From JALYXV01 sp963733505 (GTDB lineage Bacteria; Actinomycetota; Acidimicrobiia; Acidimicrobiales; Palsa-688): a DNA stretch of 64,000 bases. Below, piece by piece: positions 1 to 8,554 of the stretch. The notes beneath the pieces are model-generated. The model had not been told where the DNA came from, made no database searches, and saw only the letters and a program-made list of their open reading frames with translations. Location: assembly GCA_963733505.1 (NCBI GenBank), contig CAVTDW010000026.1, forward strand, positions 62,001-126,000, given 5' to 3'. A program made the position numbers and the translations under genes. Positions within the stretch are counted from its first letter, which is position 1. Each line of letters begins with the position of its first letter.

Positions 1-1
1 C

Positions 2-472
<471 letters not shown>

Positions 473-488
473 AAGCGGTCTGGGAAAA

Positions 489-523
489 GGGGACCGCGGC
501 GCGCCACCGACGCCGCGGTCCCC
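489..523 (+). terminator. intrinsic-terminator-like hairpin after ahcY
   Basis: A perfect 13-bp inverted repeat (GGGGACCGCGGCG paired with CGCCGCGGTCCCC) surrounds a 9-base loop and begins 16 bases after the ahcY stop. There is no clear T-tract after it, which is common for terminators in high-GC actinobacteria. The position and stem strength support termination of ahcY transcription. Confidence 0.65.
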
Positions 524-583
524 CCGGCCGTCGTTTCGGGCGCCCCGAGGGCGGCTCGGCTCGCCCGCCGCAACGACGCCCCG

Positions 584-611
584 GCGGGCAGCGGGCAGCG
601 GGCAGCGGGTG
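584..611. repeat. short tandem repeat, 7-bp unit GCGGGCA
   Basis: About four consecutive copies of a 7-bp GCGGGCA-like unit lie in the gap between ahcY and the small membrane ORF. It is a simple GC-rich microsatellite with no evident function. Confidence 0.6.
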
Positions 612-674
612 TGCCACGCCCCGCTGGACAGCGGACGGTAACCTTCGCGGCCATGTTGCGACCGAGCGCGTCGG

Positions 675-845
675 GTGGTGACGGTGCTGTTCGGTGCCGC
701 CGCATGCCTGGTCGCCGCCCAACTGCTCGGCATCTACGCCCTTCGGACCCGCAAGGCCGACCTGATCTTCAGCCTGTTCATGGTCGTCCTCGTCGTGGCC
801 GCCGTGGCACTCGGGTACCTGGGCGCTCGCCAGAAGATCGGCTGA
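675..845 (+). CDS. small two-helix membrane protein, hypothetical
   Basis: This short frame of about 56 residues starts at GTG (675, or 678 immediately after) and ends in LGYLGARQKIG. It has two hydrophobic stretches, one from about residue 3 to 20 and one from about 32 to 49, separated by a basic turn ALRTRKAD. That pattern fits a small integral membrane hairpin protein. No strong ribosome binding site is visible and I do not recognise a family. It ends seven bases before the 3' end of the convergent cystathionine lyase gene. The hydrophobic periodicity makes it more likely real than chance, but it is unproven. Confidence 0.4.
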   Translation: MVTVLFGAAACLVAAQLLGIYALRTRKADLIFSLFMVVLVVAAVALGYLGARQKIG

Positions 846-852
846 GCCGGCG

Positions 853-2074
853 TCAGCCCGCTCGGTCGAGCGCCTGGCGGAGATCGTCCACCAGGTCGTC
901 GGCGGTTTCGATGCCGACCGACAACCGCAGCAGGGCCGGATCGACCGCCAGGGGCGAGTCGGCCACGGATGCATGGGTCATGCGGTGGGGATGCTCGATC
1001 AGCGACTCGACCGCGCCCAGTGACTCCGCCAGGGTCCACAGGCGGGTGAACCGGGCCACCTCGAGCGCCGCGCCCTCGCCCGCCGCCACCGTGAAACTCA
1101 CCATCCCGCCGAATCCCCGCATCTGGCGGGCCGCCACGTCATGGCCCGGGTGGCTGGCCAGGCCCGGGTAGAACACCCGGTCGACCTTGGGGTGCCCGCG
1201 TGAGCAGGTCGACGACCGCGGCGGCATTGGCGCAGTGGCGATCCATGCGAACCGCGAGCGTCTTGATCCCCCGCAGGGTGAGGAAGCAGTCGAACGGGCC
1301 GGGCACGGCGCCCACCGCGTTCTGGACAAAGGCCAGCTGCTCGGCCACGCCCGGGTCCTTGGTGGCGACCAAACCGCCCACCACGTCGCTGTGTCCCCCC
1401 AGGTACTTCGTGCTGGAGTGCACCACCACATCGGCGCCGCATGCCAGCGGCTGCTGGAGGTAGGGGGTGGCGAAGGTGTTGTCGACCGCGACCAGCGCCC
1501 CCCGGCGGTGGGCGAAGTCGGCGACCGCTTCGATGTCCACGATGGCGAGCAGCGGGTTCGTGGGCGTCTCCACCCAGACCAACCGGGTCTGGGGCCGCCA
1601 CGCCGCGGCCACCGCCTCGAGGTCGCTCAGGTCGACGGGGCTGAACTCAAGGCCCCGAGGGCCCTGGACCCGGGCGACCAGACGGTAGGTGCCGCCGTAG
1701 GCGTCGTGGGGAAGCAAGATGTGGTCGCCCGGCTCCAGCAGGTGGAGGACCGCATGCTCGGCGGCCAGGCCGCTGGCGAAGGCCAGGCCGTGGTCGGCAC
1801 CTTCCAAGGCCGCCAGGCACTGCTGCAGGGCGGTGCGGGTCGGGTTGGCGGTGCGGCTGTACTCGTAGCCCTGGTGTTTGCCGACCGCCTCCTGGGCGTA
1901 GGTCGACGTTTGGTAGATCGGGGTCACGACCGCCCCGGTCGTGGGGTCGGGGTCCTGGCCGGCATGGATCGCCCGCGTCTCGAAGCCGTAGTCCGCGGGG
2001 CTGGTGCCGGGAGTGGTGCCCGGGCTGGGGGTGCGGTCGGGGCTGGGGCCGGGGTCGGGGCCGGGGCTCGTCAA
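853..2074 (-). CDS. cystathionine gamma-lyase / gamma-synthase (frameshifted)
   Basis: This is a PLP enzyme of the Cys/Met metabolism family (about 406 residues if repaired) that cleaves or forms cystathionine in transsulfuration. The motif YSRTANPTR contacts the PLP phosphate, and SSTKYLGGHSD holds the Schiff-base lysine. The N-terminal 25 residues are a Pro/Gly/Thr-rich tail before the conserved YGFETRAIHAGQ start of the fold. The TTG start overlaps the cbs stop by 4 bases (TTGA), indicating a cbs-lyase operon. Partnership with CBS favours the gamma-lyase role (cysteine from homocysteine), although sequence alone does not exclude gamma-synthase. The frame breaks at about 1196-1203: VVDLL is followed in the next frame by GHPKVDRVFYPG, consistent with one extra base in the CGCGGG context. 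A sequencing error is more likely than a true pseudogene. Confidence 0.88.
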
Positions 2075-3766
2075 GCGTCGATGCCCGGACGGCCCGATGC
2101 CAGGAACTCGAGCAGGTCGGATCGGGTCAAGATGCCGACGGGATGGCCGCTGTCGAGCACCACGACCGCCTGGCTCTGCTGGAGCCGGGTTGCCGCCTCG
2201 TCGATCGTCTCGCCCATGCCAATGGTCGGAAGGGGCGGGTCCATGACTTCCCCGACCGGCCGGTCCACGACCGACGGATGATGGAACGCCCGCTCCAGGA
2301 GCGAGCGATCGCTGACCGACCCCACCACTTCGGCCAGGGACAGGGGCGGCTCGGCCTTGACCACCGGCATCTGCGACACCCCGAACTCTTTCAGCAGGGC
2401 GATGGTCGCTCGGACCGTCTCGTCGGGGTGGGCGTGGACGAGGGGCGGGATCTGAGGCAGCTGGCCCTTGCGGGTCATGACCTCAGACACCGTCTCGCCG
2501 CCCGCCCGGAGGAAACCGTGATCGGCCAACCACTGGTCGTTGTACACCTTGGACAGGTAGCCCCGTCCCGAGTCGGGCAGCAACACCACTACCACGGCGT
2601 CGGGGCCGAGACTGCGACCGATCGACAGGGCGGCCCACGCCGCCGTTCCGCAGGAGCCGCCGGCCAGGATCCCTTCCTCTCGCGTGAGGCGGCGGGCGGT
2701 CAGGAACGAGTCCCGGTCGCTGACCATCACGACCTGGTCCACGATCGACGGGTCGTACGTCGGGGGCCAGAAGTCCTCGCCGATTCCTTCGACCAGGTAC
2801 GGCCGGCCTTGGCCGCCGGAGTACACCGAGCCCTCCGGATCGGCGCCGATGATCTGGATGGCCGGGTTGCGCTCCTTCAAGGCCCGACCCACGCCCGAGA
2901 TGGTGCCGCCGGTGCCGATGCCGGCCACGAAATGGGTGATCCGGCCCGCGGTCTGTTCCCAGATCTCGGGACCGGTCGACGCCTGGTGGGAGGCCGGGTT
3001 GTTGGGGTTCTGGTACTGGTTGGGCTGGAAGGCGCCCGGGGGTCGAGTCGGTGACCCGGCGGGCGACCGAGTAGTAGGAGTCGGGATGGTCGGGGTCGAC
3101 CGCGGTCGGGCAGACGATGACATCGGCGCCGAAGGCCCGCAGCAGTTGCACCTTCTCGGTGGCGATCTTGTCGGGCATGGTGAATATGCACCGGTACCGC
3201 CGACGGGCCGCCACCAGCGCCAGGCCGACACCGGTGTTGCCCGAGGTCGGCTCCACGATCGTCCCACCGGGCTTGAGCAGGCCGGCCGCCTCGGCCGCCT
3301 CGATCATCGCCAGCGCCGGGCGATCCTTGACGCTGCCGCCCGGGTTGAGGTACTCGAGCTTGGCCAGCATGTGGCACGACAGGTCGCGACCCAGGCGATC
3401 GAGTCGTACCAGGGGCGTGTGGCCGAACAGGTCGACCAGCGAGTCGGCCACGTCCATCGTCGGGCCCCGGTCCGAGATCGGGTCCACCTCGACCCCCGCG
3501 TCGGCGGTCACCGCCTCATCGGTGTAAAAGGTCACCGGCAGCCCGGCCCGGTGCAACGCCTTGGCGACTTGGAGTGCCTCGGGCACCGCCCCGACCACGC
3601 CGACAGCGTGGGGAATGTGGGCCCGCAGGTCCGCGATGGTCCCCGGCGGCACCGTGGCGCCATCGACGACCAGGTGGTGATTGGCGCGGGCCAAGAGGCG
3701 GGGGGGCGCCGGGTCGGTACCGACGATGACGAGCACGTCCACGTTCCGAAGGGTACCCGGAGCCAT
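2071..3766 (-). CDS. cbs: cystathionine beta-synthase with N-terminal extension (frameshifted)
   Basis: This PLP enzyme condenses homocysteine with serine to cystathionine, the first transsulfuration step. The catalytic fold starts at DSLVDLFGHTPLVRL. The PLP lysine is in GGSVKDR, the phosphate loops are PTSGNTG and GIGTGGTISG, and two C-terminal CBS domains follow (VSEVMTRKG onward and VGEVMDPP onward), ending at GILTRSDLLEFLAS. Two things are odd. First, about 105 residues precede the usual start, and an internal ATG near 3456 would give the standard protein. Second, the frame changes at about 3034-3043, in a CCCCCGGG run, between RRVTDSTPG and GAFQPNQYQNPNNP, as if one base were inserted. 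The downstream lyase gene overlaps the stop. Family identity is certain; the real N-terminus is not. Confidence 0.92.
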
Positions 3767-3847
3767 TCGACGCCCGGCTACGGTCCCTCCACGCCCCCTC
3801 GCCCGTCCACCGTCAGAGCCGCTGGGCCCCTGGCATCGGCGCTCGCC

Positions 3848-4810
3848 GTGGCGGTGGCCGTCACTCTGGCCGCAGTGCTGAGCGGCTGCCGTTCTGCGGC
3901 CCCGCGACCGGCATCGGCGGGTCGGAGCTTGCCGACCACATCAGTTGGGCCAACATCGTCGGCGCCGCCGCCGACCACCGCCGCGTCCACGACGGTCCCG
4001 CTGCCGTCTCCCCCCTACCCCGTCACCACGACGAGCGTCGCCCTCGTCGACCCGTCCCGCCCGACCATCGGCCATGGGGTGAGGATCGCCGCGACCAGGG
4101 CACTCACAACCGTGGTGTGGTCACCCGTCACCGGGCGTGGGCGGCGGTGGCCCCTGGTCGTGTTCGCACCGGGCTACCGGGTCGGTCCGGGCACCTACGC
4201 CCAGCTCTGCCAGTTCTGGGCGGCTCGGGGCTACGTCGTGGCCGCTCCCTCGTTCCCGCTGGCCGACCCCGCCGTGGCCGGAACCGCCGTGGATGAGGGC
4301 GATCTCGACAACGAACCGGCCGATGTGCGCTTCGTCCTGGCGTCACTGCTCGACCCGGCCGGACCGGCCCCGGCCATCACGGCCAAGATCGACCCGGACA
4401 AGATCGGTGTGGCCGGTCATTCCGACGGGGCCGAGGTCGCCCTGGCGGTCGCGGTCGCGGTCGCCCAACCGGGAAAGACGGTGATCAAGGCCGCCATCGC
4501 CATGGCCGGCCAGCCCGTCGTCCCCCACCAGGGCCCCAATCCGCCGCTGCTGGTCATCCAGGGCGACCGCGACACGATCAACCCACCGGCGCGCAGCCTC
4601 GCGGTGTACGACGAGGCGACCCCGCCCCGGTTTCTCCTCACCCTCCTCGGCGGCTCCCACCTCGGCCCGTTCTCAGGGACGTCCCAGTGGCAGGCGATCG
4701 TCGATGCCGTGACCGTCGACTTCTTGAACCAGTACCTGGCCGGCACGGCCGCCGACGACAACCAGATGGCGGCCGACGCGGCCCATCCGGGCCTGTCGTC
4801 GCTGCGGTGA
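3848..4810 (+). CDS. secreted alpha/beta-hydrolase lipoprotein
   Basis: This predicted exported serine hydrolase of the dienelactone hydrolase/PAF-acetylhydrolase-like kind has about 320 residues. A hydrophobic segment ends in the lipobox LSGC, followed by a Pro/Ser/Thr-rich linker of about 50 residues. The fold follows, with LVVFAPGY (oxyanion region), the nucleophile elbow VAGHSDGAE (Ser), a later aspartate in LVIQGDRDTINPP, and a C-terminal histidine in LGGSHLGPF. The start is uncertain: the frame is open far upstream and GTG 3848 is the first good start before the hydrophobic core, but it leaves no basic n-region. An upstream indel may have hidden the true start. Substrate unknown; probably a lipid or polyester. 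Confidence 0.7.
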   Translation: MAVAVTLAAVLSGCRSAAPRPASAGRSLPTTSVGPTSSAPPPTTAASTTVPLPSPPYPVTTTSVALVDPSRPTIGHGVRIAATRALTTVVWSPVTGRGRRWPLVVFAPGYRVGPGTYAQLCQFWAARGYVVAAPSFPLADPAVAGTAVDEGDLDNEPADVRFVLASLLDPAGPAPAITAKIDPDKIGVAGHSDGAEVALAVAVAVAQPGKTVIKAAIAMAGQPVVPHQGPNPPLLVIQGDRDTINPPARSLAVYDEATPPRFLLTLLGGSHLGPFSGTSQWQAIVDAVTVDFLNQYLAGTAADDNQMAADAAHPGLSSLR

Positions 4811-4831
4811 TCGGGTCCCGCTCGGTTTTCC

Positions 4832-4867
4832 CTCGACAAACCCCCCGTCCAGTGTGGATTTGTCGAG
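4832..4867. repeat. hairpin repeat, copy 1
   Basis: CTCGACAAA and TTTGTCGAG form a perfect 9-bp inverted repeat with an 18-base spacer containing CCCCCC and GTGTGGA. It lies just after the hydrolase stop and is followed by AGTCAAAA. It is nearly identical to the copy at 4893-4928. Confidence 0.8.
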
Positions 4868-4892
4868 TCAAAACGACCGGGTCCCGGTTTCC

Positions 4893-4928
4893 CTCGACAA
4901 ACCCCCCACCCTGTGTGGATTTGTCGAG
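4893..4928. repeat. hairpin repeat, copy 2
   Basis: This is the second copy of the 36-bp hairpin unit (same 9-bp arms, slightly different loop), 61 bases after the first in the same orientation. The identity extends outside the arms (TTTCCCTCGAC before, GAGTCAAAA after), so the repeated unit is about 50 bp. It could be a REP-like intergenic element or a double terminator for the hydrolase gene. Confidence 0.8.
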
Positions 4929-5023
4929 TCAAAAGGATGGACCTCCTCGGCGGCCGCCGGATGGCCGCGAGCGGCTGGTACCTTTGGTCGGCTCGCGAGC
5001 GGGAGGGTGACCAACGTGAAAAC

Positions 5024-6364
5024 GTGGGCGGAAAGCACGTGGTGCAAAGCGCCAGTCCGCCGTTAGCCCGCCGGGTCGTCAACTGGGAGCGGGCTGCGGC
5101 CCGGTGGGGCAGCCGGCTGACGACTACCCCGGGGCGCATGCGCTTCGCGGTCGCCGCGACCCTCGCCGGACTACTCGTGTTCGCCGTCGTCGGCGCCGGT
5201 GCCCTCCAGGCCAGGCAACGAGCCACCAAGGCGGTCAGCCGGCAGGCGGGGCTGTTGATCGGCGCCGAGGTCATCTACTCCTCGCTGGCCGACGCCGACG
5301 CCACCGCCACCAATACCTTCCTGAAGGCGGGACTCGAGCCACCTGACCGGCGCCAGGTGTATGTCGACGACCTGGCTACCGCCACGACCCAGCTGGCGAA
5401 GGTCGCGGGCCAAGCCGGGACCTCCGGTGCGGCTACCGACGCCGTCGGAGTCATCACCAAGGACCTCCCGACCTATAGCGGCCTCATCGAAGCGGCGCGA
5501 GTCAACAACCGCCTTGGCTACCCCGTCGGCGCGGCCTACCTTCGCGAAGCCTCGTCACTCATGCAGACCGACATCCTCCCCGCCGCGGGTCGCCTCTACC
5601 AGGCCGAGTCGGGGAGGCTCGACCGGGCCTACAAGTCGGGCCGCTCGGCGCTCGACGTCGCCGGCCTGGTTCTCGGGGCCCTCCTGGCGCTGGCCCTGCT
5701 GGGGGTGACCCAGGTATTCATCACCCGACGAACCAACCGGGTCCTGAACCCGCTCCTGGTCGTCGCTTCTCTTCTGACCCTGGTCCTGGCGGCATGGACC
5801 CTCGTCGCCTTTTTCCTGTCCGCGGCCCAGTTGAAACAGGCGCAGAGCAAGGGATCGGATCCCGTGCAACTGTTGTCCAGTGCCCGGATCCTGGTCTCGC
5901 GCGCCCAGGTCGACGAAAACCTGGCCTTGGTGGCCCGGGGTAGCGGCAGCCAGTACCTGGACGACTTCAACGCGGTGACCGGCGAGCTGGGTCCCCCCAA
6001 CGGGTCCTCAGGGTTGCTCGACGAGGCCGGGTCTTCGGTTCCCGACGTCGGGCAACCTCTGACCGGAACGGGGGGCCTGTATCCCGCCTATTTGCAGGCC
6101 CACGACCTGGTACTGAAGGCCGAGAGCACCAACAACGTCGACTCGGCGGTCAACTTGGCCACCGGCGACCAGCTCCTGGCGGCGACCCGCCTGGGTGACG
6201 CACTGAACGACCGAATCGGACGGGCACAGATCGTCTTCGACTCCAAGGCGAGGGGCGCCTCCCACGACCTGGCACGGCTCAGCCTGGCAGGCATCGCGCT
6301 GGTCGTCCTGGCCGCCGTGCTGGCGCTGCTCGGAGTACAGCAGAGGATCAACGAATACCGATGA
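5024..6364 (+). CDS. glnX: GlnX-like membrane protein of the PknG operon
   Basis: This integral membrane protein has about 446 residues and four hydrophobic segments: one near the N-terminus (FAVAATLAGLLVFAVVGAG), a pair in the middle (VAGLVLGALLALALLGV and LLVVASLLTLVLAAWTLVAFF), and one at the C-terminus (GIALVVLAAVLALLGV). Two large extracytoplasmic loops lie between. The topology and its place directly upstream of a family-3 binding lipoprotein and pknG match mycobacterial GlnX, which relays external amino acid binding by GlnH to PknG. It overlaps glnH by 4 bases (ATGA). The start is ambiguous: GTG 5024 or GTG 5039/5042 are in frame, while the best Shine-Dalgarno (GGGAGG at 5001) is placed ideally for GTG 5016 in another frame. 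Confidence 0.75.
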   Translation: MGGKHVVQSASPPLARRVVNWERAAARWGSRLTTTPGRMRFAVAATLAGLLVFAVVGAGALQARQRATKAVSRQAGLLIGAEVIYSSLADADATATNTFLKAGLEPPDRRQVYVDDLATATTQLAKVAGQAGTSGAATDAVGVITKDLPTYSGLIEAARVNNRLGYPVGAAYLREASSLMQTDILPAAGRLYQAESGRLDRAYKSGRSALDVAGLVLGALLALALLGVTQVFITRRTNRVLNPLLVVASLLTLVLAAWTLVAFFLSAAQLKQAQSKGSDPVQLLSSARILVSRAQVDENLALVARGSGSQYLDDFNAVTGELGPPNGSSGLLDEAGSSVPDVGQPLTGTGGLYPAYLQAHDLVLKAESTNNVDSAVNLATGDQLLAATRLGDALNDRIGRAQIVFDSKARGASHDLARLSLAGIALVVLAAVLALLGVQQRINEYR

Positions 6365-7354
6365 ACCGCCGCATCGGGGCCCTCATGTTGGTCGTTGCCC
6401 TCGTCGGGATCGCGGCGTGCGGGAGCAGCAGCACCGCCAGCCGCGACGCGCTACGGGCTCTGGCGGTGAAGGCCACCACCACAACGGTTGCCCCGAGTCC
6501 GCCGACCACGGCACCCGCGTGCACCAACCCCGAGGCCAGTTTGCGGCCGGGTCCGCTGCCCGCGCCGGGAGCCCTGCCCGTGGGCTCGTTCATGTCGGTC
6601 ATCCGCCAGCGCGGCCGGCTCATCGTCGGGGTGGACCAGAACACCCTCCTCTTCGGCTATCTCAATCCCGCCAGCGGCCACATCGAGGGATTCGACATCG
6701 ACATGCTCCGCCAGGTGGCCAAGGCCATCTTCGGTGACGACGGCCAGAACCAGGAAACCCACCTGCAGTTCGTGGCGATCAGCTCCGCCCAGCGCATCCC
6801 GTTCGTGCAGAGCGGGCAGGTCGACATCGTCGCCGACACGATGACCGTCAACTGCGCCCGCGAAGTCCTGGTGAGCTTCTCCAGCGTCTATTTCAAGGCC
6901 GGCCAACGCATCCTCGTTCGCGACAACTCGGACATCAAATCCAGCGCAGACCTCGGCGGCAAGCGCACCTGCGCCGCCGCCGGTTCGACCTCGATCAGCA
7001 ATGTCGTCGACGTCAGCAAGACCCATGCGCAATCGCCTGCCATACCGGTCCAGGTCACCGACTGGACCGACTGCCTGGTCGCCCTGCAATCAGGCACGAT
7101 CGATGCGGTGTCGACCGACGACACCATCCTGGCGGGACTGAAGGCCCAGGATCCGCACACGAAACTGGTCGGGGACAAGTTCACCGACGAGCCCTACGGA
7201 ATGGCCATCGAATTTGAGCCATCCTGAATTCGTGCGCTTCGTCAACGGCGTCCTGGAACGGGTACGGGCGGACGGGACCTGGACGGCCATCTGGAACCGG
7301 TGGCTGGGACCGGGAACGGCACCGGCGCCGCCCGCCGCGAGCTACCGGGACTGA
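6361..7354 (+). CDS. glnH: GlnH-like amino acid binding lipoprotein (frameshifted near 3' end)
   Basis: This extracytoplasmic solute-binding protein of the family-3 (polar amino acid) type has about 330 residues once repaired. A signal peptide ends in the lipobox GIAAC, followed by a Thr/Pro linker and the fold GRLIVGVDQNTLLFGY through IEGFDIDMLRQVAKAIF. In mycobacteria GlnH senses Asp, Glu and Asn and works with GlnX and PknG rather than with a transporter, and no permease is present here either. The frame stops at 7227, but the family C-terminus (HPEFVRFVNGVLERVR, ending SYRD) continues in the next frame to 7354. Removing one T from the TTT at 7213-7215 restores IELSHPEFVRF. The next gene starts 4 bases after the repaired stop. 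Confidence 0.85.
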
Positions 7355-7357
7355 GCT

Positions 7358-8554
7358 GTGGACGTCGCGGAGATCGACCGCAACCTGGGTCACCTCCGCG
7401 ACACGGTCGCGGTGATGTCGACCAATCTGGTCGACCTGGAAACCGACGCCGGTCGGACCCGGCTCGACCAGTCACCACTGAGCGGGGCGACCCAAGAGCG
7501 CTGGGAGGAGGCCAAACGCGATCTCACCTACCTGTGGCAATGGTTCAGCCAGCTGAACGACGTGTTGGAGAAGGCGGTCGATCTTCGGGGAACCAAACCC
7601 CGGCTCGATCCCGAACCGATCAAGCAGCTGGAGTGGCTGATCAACGGACCGTCCATCGAGCTGTCCACGGCCGATATCCCCCTCGCCGAGCGGGGTCTGT
7701 TCGGACCAGCTGAAACGACGATCCGGTGCAGCCCGCCCCAGTTGCTCGACCGGATGCGGGCCGCGTTCGACCGGGTCGTGGCGGTCATCTCGGAGTGCAG
7801 CCGGCGGTGGGGCGCCCTGGACGCCCGACTGCTCCCGCTGACCGACCAACTCGCCGAGGCGCGCCGCCTCGCCGACACCGTCGGGGAGACCCACCGTCCC
7901 GAGCTGGACCGGGCCCAGGCCCAACTCGATCGGCTCCAGCGTGGCGTCATGTCCGATCCTTTGACCGCGTCGGCAGACATCGTCGACTCGATCGCCGGGA
8001 CCATCGGCGCAGCCACCGACGAGCTGCGGCGCCTGGTCCAGCTCCGTGACAATCTGGCCATCCGGGTGGGCGAGGCGCGCGCCCTCATGGCTGACCTACG
8101 CACCACTACGGCGGCCGCCGCCGACGCCCGCGCCGTGGCGCTGAGCAAGATCGCCAACCCGGCCGTGATCGATCCCCGTCCAGTAGCCGAGGGCGTCGAG
8201 GCCGAGCTGGCCTCTGTCTCGGCCATGTCCGCCCAAGGCGACTGGCGGGCCGCCGGCAACCTGCTGGTCCAGTGGACCACTCGGTGCCGCGACGCCCTCG
8301 GTGAGGCCCAACGTGCCTTGGCGGCCAACCGGGCCCCGGTCGCGGCCCGCAACGAGCTTCGGGGCCGTCTCGACGCCTACCGGGCCAAGGCCTACCGCCT
8401 CGGCCTGCTCGAAGACCCGGCGGTTGCGGGGCTGTATGCCCGAGCCCAAGAGGCATTGTTCACGGCCCCGACCGACTTGGAGAAGGCGGAGCAACTCCTC
8501 CGGCGGTACCAACAAGCCCTGACCGGGCCCGCATCTCGCGAGGTGACCACGTGA
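7358..8554 (+). CDS. unknown mostly helical protein of the PknG operon
   Basis: A GTG-initiated protein of 398 residues sits between glnH and pknG, with its stop overlapping the pknG start (GTGA). I do not recognise a family. It has no signal peptide or membrane segment. It is rich in Ala, Leu, Arg, Glu and Asp with long heptad-like stretches, for example around residues 150-200 (TDQLAEARRLADTVGE, ELDRAQAQLDRLQRG) and 225-270, which suggests extended helices or coiled coils. The N-terminus VDVAEIDRNLGHLRDTV resembles bacterial coiled-coil adaptor starts. Its fixed place and translational coupling argue for a cytosolic partner of PknG or GlnX, but that is inference. Confidence 0.8.
   Translation: MDVAEIDRNLGHLRDTVAVMSTNLVDLETDAGRTRLDQSPLSGATQERWEEAKRDLTYLWQWFSQLNDVLEKAVDLRGTKPRLDPEPIKQLEWLINGPSIELSTADIPLAERGLFGPAETTIRCSPPQLLDRMRAAFDRVVAVISECSRRWGALDARLLPLTDQLAEARRLADTVGETHRPELDRAQAQLDRLQRGVMSDPLTASADIVDSIAGTIGAATDELRRLVQLRDNLAIRVGEARALMADLRTTTAAAADARAVALSKIANPAVIDPRPVAEGVEAELASVSAMSAQGDWRAAGNLLVQWTTRCRDALGEAQRALAANRAPVAARNELRGRLDAYRAKAYRLGLLEDPAVAGLYARAQEALFTAPTDLEKAEQLLRRYQQALTGPASREVTT

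Noticed and set aside
1187..2281. 364-codon + strand frame over the lyase/cbs genes
   Set aside because: It is a shadow of two PLP-enzyme genes with catalytic motifs on the other strand.
7213..7227. Programmed +1 frameshift at the glnH TGA (TCC TGA), like prfB
   Set aside because: Shifting at the TGA gives EFEPSEFVRF, whereas removing a T earlier gives IELSHPEFVRF, which matches the family better. The other frameshifts also show no common slippery site.
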